DNA from: Flavobacterium sp. | Lineage (GTDB): Bacteria > Bacteroidota > Bacteroidia > Flavobacteriales > Flavobacteriaceae | DNA length: 46,513 bases | Assembly: GCA_003497625.1 (NCBI GenBank) | Contig: DNNO01000039.1 | Location: forward strand, 26,561-73,073 | Direction of reading: 5' to 3' | Shown here: piece after piece, positions 32,179 through 41,153 of the stretch | Numbering within the stretch: the stretch's first letter is position 1 | Layout of the letters: each line of letters starts with the position of its first letter | The notes under the pieces: generated by a model | Told to the model about the DNA's origin: nothing | Database searches by the model: none | Seen by the model: the letters and a program-made list of their open reading frames with translations, nothing else | Position numbers and translations under genes: made by a program

Positions 32179-32901
32179 TTGAAGAACCTATTAAAAATTC
32201 TTATTTCTTGTAGTTTATTACTTTTTTTATATAGTTGTAAAAAAAATGAAATAGATAATCAAATTATAAGAAATAATACATTGATTGAATTTCGTTATAA
32301 CAACCATCATTATAGTGGTAAATTAGAACTAATAGATAATAGTTCAAATAAATTTGAATTATTAAAATCGTATTTCAATAATCTAAAAGGTTTTAAAGAA
32401 GCAAAGAATGAGATAAATATTTTTCCAAACTATATTTTATTAAACAAACATTTTAAAATTCTTATTACGGTTAATCAAATTTATATCGAATATTACAATT
32501 CAAATAATCAATTATTAAAACTTCATAAAGATATATCTCCAGATGAATATTTAAGTTTTAATTATTTGACTGAAGATAGTAAATGGATTTATGATTTAGG
32601 TAAAATCTATGGTGTTGGAGAATTCAAAAGTGATAAGTTTGAAAAAGGCGGTTTAATGCAAACTATAGTAGATTATGAATATAAGGTAGGTAAATGGAAA
32701 TTTTGGAATATAAATAGAGAGTTAATCGCTGAAGGTAAATTTATAACCGATAGCTCAATGGTTATTGGTCAAAGTGATTCCGATTATTATATAAAAACTT
32801 CAAAAATTCGTAAAGAAAATTGGAAGTTCTATAACTCCGAAAAGCAAATAATCGAACCCAAAATTGAAGAATTATTTATTTTGGAAAACGCTAATAAATA
32901 A
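32179..32901 (+). CDS. AT-rich lipoprotein with a YwqK/MORN-like motif
   Basis: The reading frame starts at TTG and encodes a lipoprotein signal MKNLLKILISCSLLLFLYSC with Cys20. The C-terminal half contains YKVGKWKFWNINRELIAEGKF, like the repeat of YwqK-type (antitoxin-annotated) MORN proteins. Base composition is more AT-rich than most of the window. The family is otherwise unrecognised. The TTG start is the only one consistent with the signal peptide. It is followed by a perfect inverted repeat and another AT-rich gene. Confidence 0.65.
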   Translation: MKNLLKILISCSLLLFLYSCKKNEIDNQIIRNNTLIEFRYNNHHYSGKLELIDNSSNKFELLKSYFNNLKGFKEAKNEINIFPNYILLNKHFKILITVNQIYIEYYNSNNQLLKLHKDISPDEYLSFNYLTEDSKWIYDLGKIYGVGEFKSDKFEKGGLMQTIVDYEYKVGKWKFWNINRELIAEGKFITDSSMVIGQSDSDYYIKTSKIRKENWKFYNSEKQIIEPKIEELFILENANK

Positions 32902-32936
32902 CGTTTGCCAACAGTAATTTACTTCAATGGCTACTT

Positions 32937-32961
32937 GCGGATTTTCCTAAGGAAAATCCGC
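32937..32961. repeat. Perfect 12-bp inverted repeat between two AT-rich orphan genes
   Basis: GCGGATTTTCCT and AGGAAAATCCGC flank a single A. It lies in the 155-bp gap 32902-33056, preceded by AACGTTTGCCAACAGT and followed by TGCTGAATTT. A terminator without a T-run, or a dispersed element, are both possible. Confidence 0.65.
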
Positions 32962-33056
32962 TGCTGAATTTAATATTTAGTTTATTTCCAATATTTTGTC
33001 ATTTGTTCAACACTATTAAAATTCAAACACATAGCATTATAAAAATTTAAAAATCA

Positions 33057-33542
33057 ATGCATTTAAAAATTTCATCAAAACTATTTTCTTTATCTAGTAA
33101 GAAAGACATTTATTTGAATGGTGAAAATTTATATAGTATGGAACCAGCAAATATTGTTGGAGACTATTGTCTAAAATTAATTGAATTAAAAAGTGGTTTT
33201 GTAAAAGCGCTAATTGTAAGAGAAATTAACTTTCTTCGCGATAGTTTTAATATTCGTTTGTTAAGCGAAGGAAATTTTCCCATACTTTTTTGTCGTAATG
33301 TAAGATGGAAACATAATTACAATTGTGTATACAATGGAAATAAATATCGCATTGAAGAAATTAAAAAAAAATATGTAATTATTAGAAATGATATTATAAT
33401 TGCTAAATGGATAAAAGTGGAATACATTTCATTTGTAGAAGAAGATAATTTTGAAATTTTAGATTCTTGCAATGAAATAGAATTTATAATTTCTATGTGT
33501 TTAATAATTTATCAAAAAGAAATTATTAAAAGAAATTATTAA
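33057..33542 (+). CDS. Hypothetical AT-rich protein
   Basis: The 161-residue protein matches no family I can name. It is predicted beta-rich with alternating hydrophobic residues (YRIEEIKKKYVIIRNDIIIAKW), which recalls the LURP/tubby-like fold of bacterial scramblase-like proteins, but this is only a resemblance. There is no signal peptide. The gene is strongly AT-rich and follows a perfect inverted repeat. It converges on ung. Confidence 0.55.
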   Translation: MHLKISSKLFSLSSKKDIYLNGENLYSMEPANIVGDYCLKLIELKSGFVKALIVREINFLRDSFNIRLLSEGNFPILFCRNVRWKHNYNCVYNGNKYRIEEIKKKYVIIRNDIIIAKWIKVEYISFVEEDNFEILDSCNEIEFIISMCLIIYQKEIIKRNY

Positions 33543-33582
33543 AAGAAATCCGTCATAATTTTAAATATTGGGCATTAGTCTA

Positions 33583-34245
33583 CTACCACTCTACCTCTCC
33601 TTTCCCTTTTTCTCTCAAATATGCATTCGCCAATTTAAAATGATTGTGTCCAAACCATTTTTTGTGCGAATGTGCAAACGAAGGATGACCGCTTTCTAAA
33701 ACCAAATGTTTATTTCTGTCGATTAGTTTTCCTTTTTTCTGAGCAAAACTTCCCCAAAGCAAAAAAACTACATTTTCAGATTTTTTATTTATCAAATCAA
33801 TCACAGCATCGGTAAAAACGTTCCATTTTAAGTGCTTGTGGCTATTAGCTTCGTCTTTTCTTACAGTTAAACCTGCATTTAATAACAAAATGCCTTGCTT
33901 AGCCCAACGCTCTAAATTTCCTGATGTAGGAAAAAGAATTCTATCGTATTCGTTATTAATTTCCGTATAAATATTTTTTAACGAAGGAGGAATTGCCACA
34001 CCATCATTAACAGAAAAGCATAAACCATTCGCCTCACCTGTTCCATGATACGGATCTTGACCAATAATTACCACTTTCGTATCTTGAAAATCAAATTGTT
34101 CAAAAGCAGAAAAAATCAATTCTTTTGGCGGAAAACAAGTCGTTGTCGCATACTCGTTTTCCACTTGTTGCATCAATTCTACAAAATAAAGCTTTTGGAA
34201 TTCAGGTATTAATTGGGTTTGCCAAGACGTGTTTTTGATAAACAT
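33583..34245 (-). CDS. ung: Uracil-DNA glycosylase
   Basis: The 220-residue enzyme removes uracil from DNA. It shows the catalytic water-activating loop GQDPYHGTGEANGLCFSV, LLLNAGLTVRKDEANSHK and the leucine-loop region HPSFAHSHKKWFGHNHF with the catalytic histidine. The ATG before FIKNTSWQTQL was chosen, as the 15 residues upstream of it include part of the promoter region. The gene is divergent from mutS2, so two DNA-repair genes share one intergenic region. A minus-strand TATTTTTG box (34267 to 34260) lies 14 bp before the start. Confidence 0.93.
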   Translation of the reverse strand: MFIKNTSWQTQLIPEFQKLYFVELMQQVENEYATTTCFPPKELIFSAFEQFDFQDTKVVIIGQDPYHGTGEANGLCFSVNDGVAIPPSLKNIYTEINNEYDRILFPTSGNLERWAKQGILLLNAGLTVRKDEANSHKHLKWNVFTDAVIDLINKKSENVVFLLWGSFAQKKGKLIDRNKHLVLESGHPSFAHSHKKWFGHNHFKLANAYLREKGKGEVEW

Positions 34246-34277
34246 TTTATAATTTTTACCAAAAATATAAATTTCTG

Positions 34278-34309
34278 TTGCAATATGCATTTATTACTTT
34301 GTAACTTTG
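34278..34309 (+). promoter_or_regulatory. Promoter of mutS2
   Basis: TTG (34278-34280), 21 bp, then TAACTTTG (34302-34309) lie 19 bp before the mutS2 ATG. The pattern is that of a Bacteroidota housekeeping promoter. Confidence 0.6.
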
Positions 34310-34328
34310 ACCTAACAGAAAGAGAAAA

Positions 34329-36497
34329 ATGATTTCGATTACCCAAAAAACGCTACAAGATTTAGAATTTAATACCGTTTTAGAAACGATTGCCAGCCGT
34401 TGCAACACTGATATTGGTGAAGCAAAAGCTATGGCAATAACGCCTTTTAAAAACAAGGAAGAATTGCTTATTAACTTAAAGCAAACCTCTGAATATTTAT
34501 CTTCGTTTTCCAACAATAACGCCATTCCAAATCACGGATTTGAAAACATTAACTACGAGCTAAAATTCTTAGCTATTGAAGATAGTTTCTTGGAAGTAGG
34601 AAGTTTTAAAAAGATTGCCAACCTTTCGGAAACCGCAATTACTTTGATTCAGTTTTTAAAGAAATTTGAAGATTATTATCCAAATCTATATCAAAAAGCT
34701 TCCGGAATTGACATTGTAAAACTGATTTTGCAACGCATTGACGAAGTGGTAGATAAATTTGGCATCATCAAAGACAACGCTTCGCCTGATTTAATTGATA
34801 TTCGAAGAAATATAAACGTGGTTCGAGGGAAAATCAACCAAAGTTTTGGTATGGCTTTGAGCCAATATAATTCGCTAGGTTATTTAGATGATATTAAAGA
34901 AACAGTTGTTGAAAACCGTAGAGTTTTAGCTGTTTTAGCCATGTATCGAAGAAAAGTAAAAGGCTCTATTTTAGGAAATTCCAAGACAGGAAGCATTGCA
35001 TATATCGAACCTGAAGCAGCGCAACGTTATTCGCGCGAATTAAACAATCTAGAGTTTGAAGAACGCGAAGAAATCATGCGAATTTTAAAACGTTTAACAA
35101 ATGAAATTCGTCCATTTACCGAAACTATTGCTGCTTATCAAGACTTTTTAAGTGATATTGATGTCATTGCAGCAAAAGCGAAATATGCTTATAAAATCAA
35201 TGGAATTCTTCCCAATATTATTGAAGAGAAACGTTTGTTTTTTAGAGAAGCCTTCCATCCTATTTTGTATTTAAACAATAAAGAAAAGAAAGCCGTAACC
35301 TATCCACAAACCATTGAATTGCATAATGAAAGTCGCATTATCGTGATTTCTGGACCGAATGCTGGTGGAAAAACGATTTCCTTGAAAACCGTAGGTTTAT
35401 TACAATTAATGTTGCAAAGTGGAATTTTAATTCCGGTTCACGAGCGTAGTGAAACCTTTTTATTCGACAGAATTTTAACTGATATTGGAGATAATCAATC
35501 CATAGAAAATCATTTAAGTACCTACAGTTACCGATTGAAGAACATGAACTACTTCTTGAAGAAATGTAACGACAAAACATTGTTCTTAATTGATGAATTT
35601 GGAACAGGTTCAGATCCTGAATTAGGTGGTGCTTTGGCAGAAACTTTCTTAGAAGAATTCTATGCTCGCGAAGCTTTCGGAATTATTACTACACATTACA
35701 GCAACTTAAAAATATTAGCAAACGAATTGCCTTTTGCTTCAAATGCCAACATGATGTTTGATGAGAAATCATTAGAACCTATGTACAAATTGATTTTGGG
35801 TCAAGCTGGAAGTTCGTTTACCTTTGAAGTTGCACAAAAAAATGGCATCCCATTCGGTTTAATCAATCGTGCCAAAAAGAAAATTGAAGGCGGAAAAGTT
35901 CGCTTTGACAAAACAATTGCAACACTACAAAAAGAACGTTCTAAGTTGGAAAAAACGTCTTTAAATTTAAAAGAAGAAGAAACCAAAGCACGTGAAGAAA
36001 GTAAGAAAATGGAAACCATCAATGCGAAAATTCAAGATAAATTAGAACGTTATCAAGAATTATATGATGCGAATCAACGTTTGATTTACATCGGGCAAAA
36101 GATTGATGATATTTCGGAAAGTTACTTCAATAATAAAGACAAAAAGACTTTAATTGGTGAGTTTTTGAAAATGGTTGAAATCGAAAATTCGAAACGTAAA
36201 AAACTTTCGGTTAAAGAAAAGAAAGTAAAAGAAGTCATCCAGAAAAAAGTTGAAGAAGAAGTTAAGGTGATTGTGGAGGAAATTCGAGTAGTTAAAAAAG
36301 AAAAGAAAATTAAAGCCAAAATTGAAGAAGAAAACAAACCAAAAGTTACTCTAAAAGTTGGAGACAGAGTTCGTATGATAGATGGAAAAGCTATTGGAAC
36401 CATTGACGTCATTGAAAAAACAAAAGCGATTGTAAATTACGGAATTTTCACTTCAAAAGTGAGTTTAGACCAATTGGAATACGTACAACCAGCATAG
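34329..36497 (+). CDS. mutS2: MutS2-type DNA mismatch repair ATPase lacking the Smr domain
   Basis: The 722-residue protein has the MutS core (residues 1 to about 320), the ATPase with Walker A SGPNAGGKTISL (about 341), the TDIGDNQSIENHLSTYS signature and DEFGTGSDPELGGA, then a long charged coiled coil (about 500-680). The C-terminus is a KOW-like module (KVGDRVRMIDGKAIGTI). The Smr nuclease domain of Bacillus and Helicobacter MutS2 (about 780 residues) is absent. MutS2 proteins suppress recombination or act on stalled ribosomes, so without Smr the nuclease output must be missing or in a partner. Six bases separate it from the DCC gene. Confidence 0.92.
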   Translation: MISITQKTLQDLEFNTVLETIASRCNTDIGEAKAMAITPFKNKEELLINLKQTSEYLSSFSNNNAIPNHGFENINYELKFLAIEDSFLEVGSFKKIANLSETAITLIQFLKKFEDYYPNLYQKASGIDIVKLILQRIDEVVDKFGIIKDNASPDLIDIRRNINVVRGKINQSFGMALSQYNSLGYLDDIKETVVENRRVLAVLAMYRRKVKGSILGNSKTGSIAYIEPEAAQRYSRELNNLEFEEREEIMRILKRLTNEIRPFTETIAAYQDFLSDIDVIAAKAKYAYKINGILPNIIEEKRLFFREAFHPILYLNNKEKKAVTYPQTIELHNESRIIVISGPNAGGKTISLKTVGLLQLMLQSGILIPVHERSETFLFDRILTDIGDNQSIENHLSTYSYRLKNMNYFLKKCNDKTLFLIDEFGTGSDPELGGALAETFLEEFYAREAFGIITTHYSNLKILANELPFASNANMMFDEKSLEPMYKLILGQAGSSFTFEVAQKNGIPFGLINRAKKKIEGGKVRFDKTIATLQKERSKLEKTSLNLKEEETKAREESKKMETINAKIQDKLERYQELYDANQRLIYIGQKIDDISESYFNNKDKKTLIGEFLKMVEIENSKRKKLSVKEKKVKEVIQKKVEEEVKVIVEEIRVVKKEKKIKAKIEEENKPKVTLKVGDRVRMIDGKAIGTIDVIEKTKAIVNYGIFTSKVSLDQLEYVQPA

Positions 36498-36503
36498 AAT
36501 TAA

Positions 36504-36935
36504 ATGCATATTATGGAAATACAAGATTTACCACAAGATAAAAAAATCATATTGTTTGATGGTGTTTGCAATTTATGCGATTCATCTGTTCAATATGTAA
36601 TAAAACATGATAAAAAAGATGTTTTTAGATTTGTGTCACTTCAATCGGAATTGGGACAAAAAATTTTAAAACACATCGGAATAAATCCAATTCATACTGA
36701 TAGTATTGTTTTGTATGAGCCAGGAATTTCATACTACTATAAATCAACAGCTGCTTTACATATTGCCAAAGGTTTGAGCGGAATTTTTACTTTAGCAACT
36801 ATTTTTAGTATATTACCAACAGGATTAAGAGATTTTATTTACGATTACGTGGCTCGAAATCGCTATAAATGGTATGGTAAAAAAGAAGCTTGTATGATTC
36901 CTACTACCGAATTAAAAGCTAAGTTTTTAGAATAA
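36504..36935 (+). CDS. Thiol-disulfide oxidoreductase-like DCC family protein (DUF393)
   Basis: The 143-residue protein has the defining DGVCNLCDSSVQYVI motif with the CxxC-like pair near residues 22-25, and the family's FVSLQSELGQKIL region. A second ATG at 36513 gives a more usual start (MEIQDLPQ), so the true start may be there. Function in the family is predicted thiol chemistry but unproven. It follows mutS2 by 6 bp. Confidence 0.88.
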   Translation: MHIMEIQDLPQDKKIILFDGVCNLCDSSVQYVIKHDKKDVFRFVSLQSELGQKILKHIGINPIHTDSIVLYEPGISYYYKSTAALHIAKGLSGIFTLATIFSILPTGLRDFIYDYVARNRYKWYGKKEACMIPTTELKAKFLE

Positions 36936-36977
36936 ATTAACATGATAATTATCAGGTAATAAATAATTGTTACCCTT

Positions 36978-36985
36978 TATCTTTG
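36978..36985 (+). promoter_or_regulatory. -7 element ahead of a 47-residue membrane protein
   Basis: TATCTTTG fits TAnnTTTG and lies 23 bp before the small gene's ATG. A 10-bp palindrome GATAATTATC is 35 bp further upstream. Confidence 0.5.
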
Positions 36986-37008
36986 TTTAAATTCTAACCT
37001 TTGTAACT

Positions 37009-37152
37009 ATGGCAAATTTATTATTACCACTTTATTCGCATAGCAACGGAACTTTCATTATGATTATTGTTTTTGCGCTTGTATGTCTTGGATTAGTTGG
37101 CGCAGTAATGCTAATGATGAATAGTGATAAAAAGAAAAAAAACGACCAGTAA
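37009..37152 (+). CDS. Small single-span membrane protein (47 residues)
   Basis: The frame encodes MANLLLPLYSHSNGTFIMII then a hydrophobic helix (about residues 16-38) and a basic tail NSDKKKKNDQ. It has its own TAnnTTTG box at a sensible distance, and a perfect terminator hairpin begins inside its last codons. This makes a transcription unit of only about 160 bases. It may be a real microprotein or a leader. No family is recognised. Confidence 0.6.
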   Translation: MANLLLPLYSHSNGTFIMIIVFALVCLGLVGAVMLMMNSDKKKKNDQ

Positions 37153-37167
37153 TTAACTGGTCGTTTT
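37139..37167. terminator. Bidirectional intrinsic terminator overlapping a stop codon
   Basis: A perfect 12-bp stem AAAACGACCAGT/ACTGGTCGTTTT with loop AATTA includes the TAA of the 47-residue gene. On the minus strand a long T-rich tract follows, ending the T9SS cargo gene. Confidence 0.88.
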
Positions 37168-37190
37168 AAGTTTATGTAATAAAAAAGAAA

Positions 37191-38699
37191 TTATTGTTTG
37201 ATAAACTTCTTAGTAGTTTTTCCTTCTGCTGCTTCGATTGTTACAAAGTAAACACCCGCATTTAAATCAGAAACATTGATTTGAGTTAAAGAACCCGCTT
37301 GATTTTTAACCGTTCTACCGTTAACATCAACAACTGAGATATTTTTGATATCTAAATTATTGTTGTTTGATATGTTTAAAACAGATGTAGTTGGGTTAGG
37401 GTAAATTTCTAATGAAGAAATTTGATTATCAGTAGATGATAAATTAGTTGTTAAACTAATAGAATCTAAAAACAAGAAAGTCTCTGTTGCAGCTTGTGGA
37501 GTATTATTATGAATTCCAAAATAATAAATCCCACTAGTTGGTGCTGTAAATGTTGCAGAATGAGTTGTATAAGCTGCATCACTTGTATTTGTATAACTTT
37601 GAACAATTGTTGATTGGTCAGCCGCTCCTTGACCTGTACCTACTGTCAAATTGAAAGAAATTGGCTCAGCAATATCTGGTGCAAATGCAAAAAGTCTAGT
37701 TTTAAATTCTACTGTAACTTGCTCGCCTGCTACCAAATTCATTCCTCTAAAATATGCTCTAATATCAGATGCAGCTGTTGTACTATTAAATGTATACATA
37801 CAAACCCCTACACCACCATCGGCATAATTAGCTGGATTAGAAGTTCCTGTAGATGAAAATAACGAAAAGTTTATAAATCCGTCAGTATAATTTTTTGAAG
37901 CATCCTCAAAACCATTGCTATATGGTAAAGTTACAGGCAAATAACCATAAAAAGGACCTGCCCAAGCACTTAATTCTGGGTTACAATTTGCTCTAACATA
38001 ATATCTGAAATTTGAAGACGGCGTAATACCTGAAATACTGGCAGTAGAATAAGCTAATGCACCTGCAGGACCAGAAACAATAGTGCCAGAACCTGCTGGA
38101 GTTGCAAAATTCGTACTCCAATCTACATCGTAAGTTGTAGGAACTGGAGCAGATTGATTCCAAAATAAATCAACGCTTGATGTTGATAAATAATCTGGTA
38201 AATAAAAAAGTGGTGGGGCAAAACATGAAGCTCCTGTAAAAGTAAGGTTGAAAGTAAATGAGGTATTTTCCCATCTATCATCCCATACAATGTAATAAGT
38301 AGTTCCAGAAGTTACAGGAACGTCAACTAATGCAGAGCGATAATCTGAAGCAGAAACATCATCGTTTCCATCAACACATGTCCATGGTCCACCACAAGCA
38401 CCTGTTAAAATACTTAATCTAGTATCACGACCAGTTGTTCCTCCTGGGGTAGCAGCTATAGCAGATGTAACAGTTAATATACCATTGGTTGGAGGAGTAA
38501 AAGTGTACCAATTAGCATTAGGACTTGCTGAATTAGTTCCGTAACACAAACCACTTTGACCAGTTGGATGGGTACCATTTACAGTTCCTGTTACATAATC
38601 ACCATTTGCAGTAATATTCAGTGAAGTAGCACAAGTTCCTTGTGCAAATCCTGAAACAGCAATAAATAAAAGATTAATAAAAAGTAATGTTTTTTTCAT
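37191..38699 (-). CDS. Secreted protein with T9SS type A sorting domain
   Basis: The 502-residue protein has a signal peptide (MKKTLLFINLLFIAVSGFAQ), a beta-rich pre-peptidase-like N-terminal region (about 25-155, CxxSLNITANGDYVTGT onward), a fibronectin type III-like domain (about 160-250), a jelly-roll region (about 255-420) and a C-terminal type IX secretion signal (about 430-502, LEIYPNPTTSVLNIS and AGVYFVTIEAAEGKTTKKFIKQ). It is exported through the outer membrane and either released or attached to the surface. Its likely role is adhesion or carbohydrate binding. It is followed by a strong terminator. Confidence 0.88.
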   Translation of the reverse strand: MKKTLLFINLLFIAVSGFAQGTCATSLNITANGDYVTGTVNGTHPTGQSGLCYGTNSASPNANWYTFTPPTNGILTVTSAIAATPGGTTGRDTRLSILTGACGGPWTCVDGNDDVSASDYRSALVDVPVTSGTTYYIVWDDRWENTSFTFNLTFTGASCFAPPLFYLPDYLSTSSVDLFWNQSAPVPTTYDVDWSTNFATPAGSGTIVSGPAGALAYSTASISGITPSSNFRYYVRANCNPELSAWAGPFYGYLPVTLPYSNGFEDASKNYTDGFINFSLFSSTGTSNPANYADGGVGVCMYTFNSTTAASDIRAYFRGMNLVAGEQVTVEFKTRLFAFAPDIAEPISFNLTVGTGQGAADQSTIVQSYTNTSDAAYTTHSATFTAPTSGIYYFGIHNNTPQAATETFLFLDSISLTTNLSSTDNQISSLEIYPNPTTSVLNISNNNNLDIKNISVVDVNGRTVKNQAGSLTQINVSDLNAGVYFVTIEAAEGKTTKKFIKQ

Positions 38700-38722
38700 A
38701 AGTATATTTTTAAAGTTATTTA

Positions 38723-38754
38723 CAAATTTAACTATAAAAAAGATATAATTACAA
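38723..38754 (-). promoter_or_regulatory. Promoter of the T9SS cargo gene
   Basis: On the minus strand TTG (38754 to 38752), 21 bp, then TAAATTTG (38730 to 38723) lie 23 bp before the ATG. Confidence 0.6.
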
Positions 38755-38767
38755 CTTTAAGAAAAAA

Positions 38768-39934
38768 TTATAACTTTCTTCTTTCCTTCTCTTTCTTAAT
38801 CAAGGTCAACTCTCTACTAGTTTGTCCAGCTACCGATGTATTTTCTTCTGCTCTTCTTATTAAGTAAGGCATAACGTCTCTTACAGGTCCAAACGGTAAA
38901 TATTTGGCCACATTATATCCATTTTCGGCTAAATTAAAACTAATGTTATCACTCATTCCTAATAATTGACCAAAGAAGATGCGTTTATCATTTTTAGTAA
39001 TTCCTTTTTCAGCCATCAATTGCATTAACTTATAAGAACTTTCTTCGTTATGGGTTCCTGCAAAAATTGCCATTTTATCAATGTTATCAATCATGTATAA
39101 AACCGCTGCATCATAATTAATGTCGGTAGCTTCTTTAGAAACACAAATTGGCGATTTTAATCCACGTTCAGTAGCTCTATCATTTTCCTTTTCCATGTAA
39201 GCGCCACGAACTAATTTCATTCCAATGTAAAAACCTTCCGATTTTGCTTGTTCGTGCAAACTTTTTAAGTAATCCAATCTATCCCAACGATACATTTGTA
39301 ACGTATTGAAAACAATGGCTTTTTGTTTATTGTATTTGCGCATCATGTCAGCAACAATAGCATCTGCAGCATCTTGCATCCAACTTTCTTCAGCGTCAAT
39401 TAATAACAAAACGTCTTTTTCATGTGCTGTTTTACAAGCTAAATCAAAACGTGCAATTACACGATTCCATTCTTGTTGTTCAGCTTCTGTTAAAACCGAC
39501 TTCTCTCCTACTTTTTCATATAAATCTAAACGACCAAAACCAGTTGGTTTAAAAACCGCAAAAGGAATAGCTTCACGTTCTCTAGCAAACTCAATTGTTT
39601 TTAAAGTCATTTCTAAAGCCGCGTCAAACTGTGCTTCTTCTTCTTTTCCTTCCACAGAATAATCCAAAACCGAAGAAACGCCTTTGGTAAACATATTATC
39701 CACCACTTTCAAGCAGTCAACCTCATTGACGCCACCACAAAAATGATCAAAAACGGTTGAACGAATTAACCCTTCTACTGGTAAATGAGCTTTAAGGGCG
39801 AAATTAGTAACGGCAGTTCCTATTTTTACAAGTGGTTGACTTGCAATTAGTTTGAAAAGAAAATAAGCTCTTTCTAATTCGGTATCACTCTTTAAAGAAA
39901 AAGCAACTTGGGTATTGTCAAATATTTTATTCAT
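38768..39934 (-). CDS. Proline dehydrogenase
   Basis: The 388-residue flavoenzyme oxidises proline to pyrroline-5-carboxylate. It has the PRODH barrel motifs: LIDAEESWMQDAADA, KLVRGAYMEKEN, FAGTHNEESS, FGQLLGMSDNISF and C-terminal YLPFGPVRDVMPYLIRRAEEN. It is a monofunctional enzyme, unlike proteobacterial PutA. The ATG before NKIFDNTQ was chosen; a further upstream in-frame ATG falls on a minus-strand TATATTTG promoter box (39965 to 39958). It is divergent from aroB. Confidence 0.92.
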   Translation of the reverse strand: MNKIFDNTQVAFSLKSDTELERAYFLFKLIASQPLVKIGTAVTNFALKAHLPVEGLIRSTVFDHFCGGVNEVDCLKVVDNMFTKGVSSVLDYSVEGKEEEAQFDAALEMTLKTIEFAREREAIPFAVFKPTGFGRLDLYEKVGEKSVLTEAEQQEWNRVIARFDLACKTAHEKDVLLLIDAEESWMQDAADAIVADMMRKYNKQKAIVFNTLQMYRWDRLDYLKSLHEQAKSEGFYIGMKLVRGAYMEKENDRATERGLKSPICVSKEATDINYDAAVLYMIDNIDKMAIFAGTHNEESSYKLMQLMAEKGITKNDKRIFFGQLLGMSDNISFNLAENGYNVAKYLPFGPVRDVMPYLIRRAEENTSVAGQTSRELTLIKKEKERRKL

Positions 39935-39957
39935 GGTATTTTTGATAAAAAGCGACA

Positions 39958-39965
39958 CAAATATA
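39958..39965 (-). promoter_or_regulatory. -7 element of the proline dehydrogenase gene
   Basis: The minus strand reads TATATTTG, 23 bp before the chosen ATG. It supports the shorter start. Confidence 0.55.
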
Positions 39966-40029
39966 CATCAGTTTTTACGAATTTTAAATAAAAAATGCCT
40001 TATTTTGCAATAAAATTCAAGCTTTTTAC

Positions 40030-41097
40030 ATGCAAACAATTACAGCCAACAATTATAGTATTTACTTTGATTCTAAAGGATATGAAACTTTGGCAGAAAT
40101 GCTAAAACCTTCTCATTATTCTAAGATTTTTATTTTAGTTGACGAAAATACATCGCAATATTGTTTACCACATTTATTAAATCAATTGGCAACTGAAATT
40201 GAAATTGAAATCATTGAACTTGAAGTTGGCGAAATTCACAAAAGCATTGCTACTTGTACTGAAGTTTGGGGAGCTTTGTCTGAATTAGGAGGCGATAGAA
40301 AAAGCATTCTTATTAATTTAGGTGGTGGCGTAATTTCTGATTTGGGCGGATTTGTAGCTTGTACATTTAAAAGAGGTATTGACTTTATTAATATTCCAAC
40401 AACTTTACTTTCTATGGTTGATGCTTCAATTGGAGGAAAAAATGGTGTGGATTTAGGAAATTTAAAAAACCAAATTGGAATCATTCGTGAACCTAAAGCA
40501 GTAATTGTTGATACACAATTTTTAATTACTTTACCTCAAAATGAAATGCGTTCTGGTTTAGCTGAAATGCTAAAACATGGATTGATTTTCAATAAAAAAT
40601 ATTGGGATAAATTTAAAGACTTAAAAAGCTTAAATACAGATAATTTAAACGAATTAATTCATCAATCAATTGAAATAAAAAACACTATTGTCTGTGAAGA
40701 TTTAACCGAAAATGGCATCAGAAAATCATTGAATTTCGGTCACACTTTAGGTCATGCGATTGAAAGCTATTTCTTAGAAAATGACAACAAAACAAGTTTA
40801 CTTCATGGCGAAGCAATTGCAGTTGGAATGATTTTAGAAAGCTATATTTCCAGAGAAAAAGAATTACTAACAAACGAAGAATATCAGGAGATTAAATACA
40901 TCATCAATGATATTTTTGAACGAATTGAATTCTCACAAATCGATATCGAAAAAATCATTGAACTATTGATTTTTGACAAGAAAAATGAGTTTGGTAAAGT
41001 ACAATTCGCTTTGCTTGATGGAATTGGAAAAATTAAAATCAATCAAGAATCAGATAACAAATTGATTTACAAAGCTTTTGAAGATTATTCCGTGTAA
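40030..41097 (+). CDS. aroB: 3-dehydroquinate synthase
   Basis: The 355-residue enzyme catalyses the second step of the shikimate pathway (DAHP to 3-dehydroquinate) using NAD and a divalent metal. It shows GGGVISDLGGFVA, NIPTTLLSMVDASIGGKNG, the metal ligands in RSGLAEMLKHG, NFGHTLGHAIE and LLHGEAIAVGM. It is divergent from the proline dehydrogenase gene and is followed by a 290-bp region with a possible 59-codon frame before the arginine decarboxylase gene. Confidence 0.95.
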   Translation: MQTITANNYSIYFDSKGYETLAEMLKPSHYSKIFILVDENTSQYCLPHLLNQLATEIEIEIIELEVGEIHKSIATCTEVWGALSELGGDRKSILINLGGGVISDLGGFVACTFKRGIDFINIPTTLLSMVDASIGGKNGVDLGNLKNQIGIIREPKAVIVDTQFLITLPQNEMRSGLAEMLKHGLIFNKKYWDKFKDLKSLNTDNLNELIHQSIEIKNTIVCEDLTENGIRKSLNFGHTLGHAIESYFLENDNKTSLLHGEAIAVGMILESYISREKELLTNEEYQEIKYIINDIFERIEFSQIDIEKIIELLIFDKKNEFGKVQFALLDGIGKIKINQESDNKLIYKAFEDYSV

Positions 41098-41153
41098 TTA
41101 TTTTTTTATTTTTTCTTTATTTATTAGCCATTTTATTTTTTAACTTTGCCCTA

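Noticed and set aside
33057-33542. Assignment of the orphan protein to the LURP/tubby-like family
   Set aside because: Only a general beta-rich pattern was seen and no defining motif, so it was left as hypothetical.
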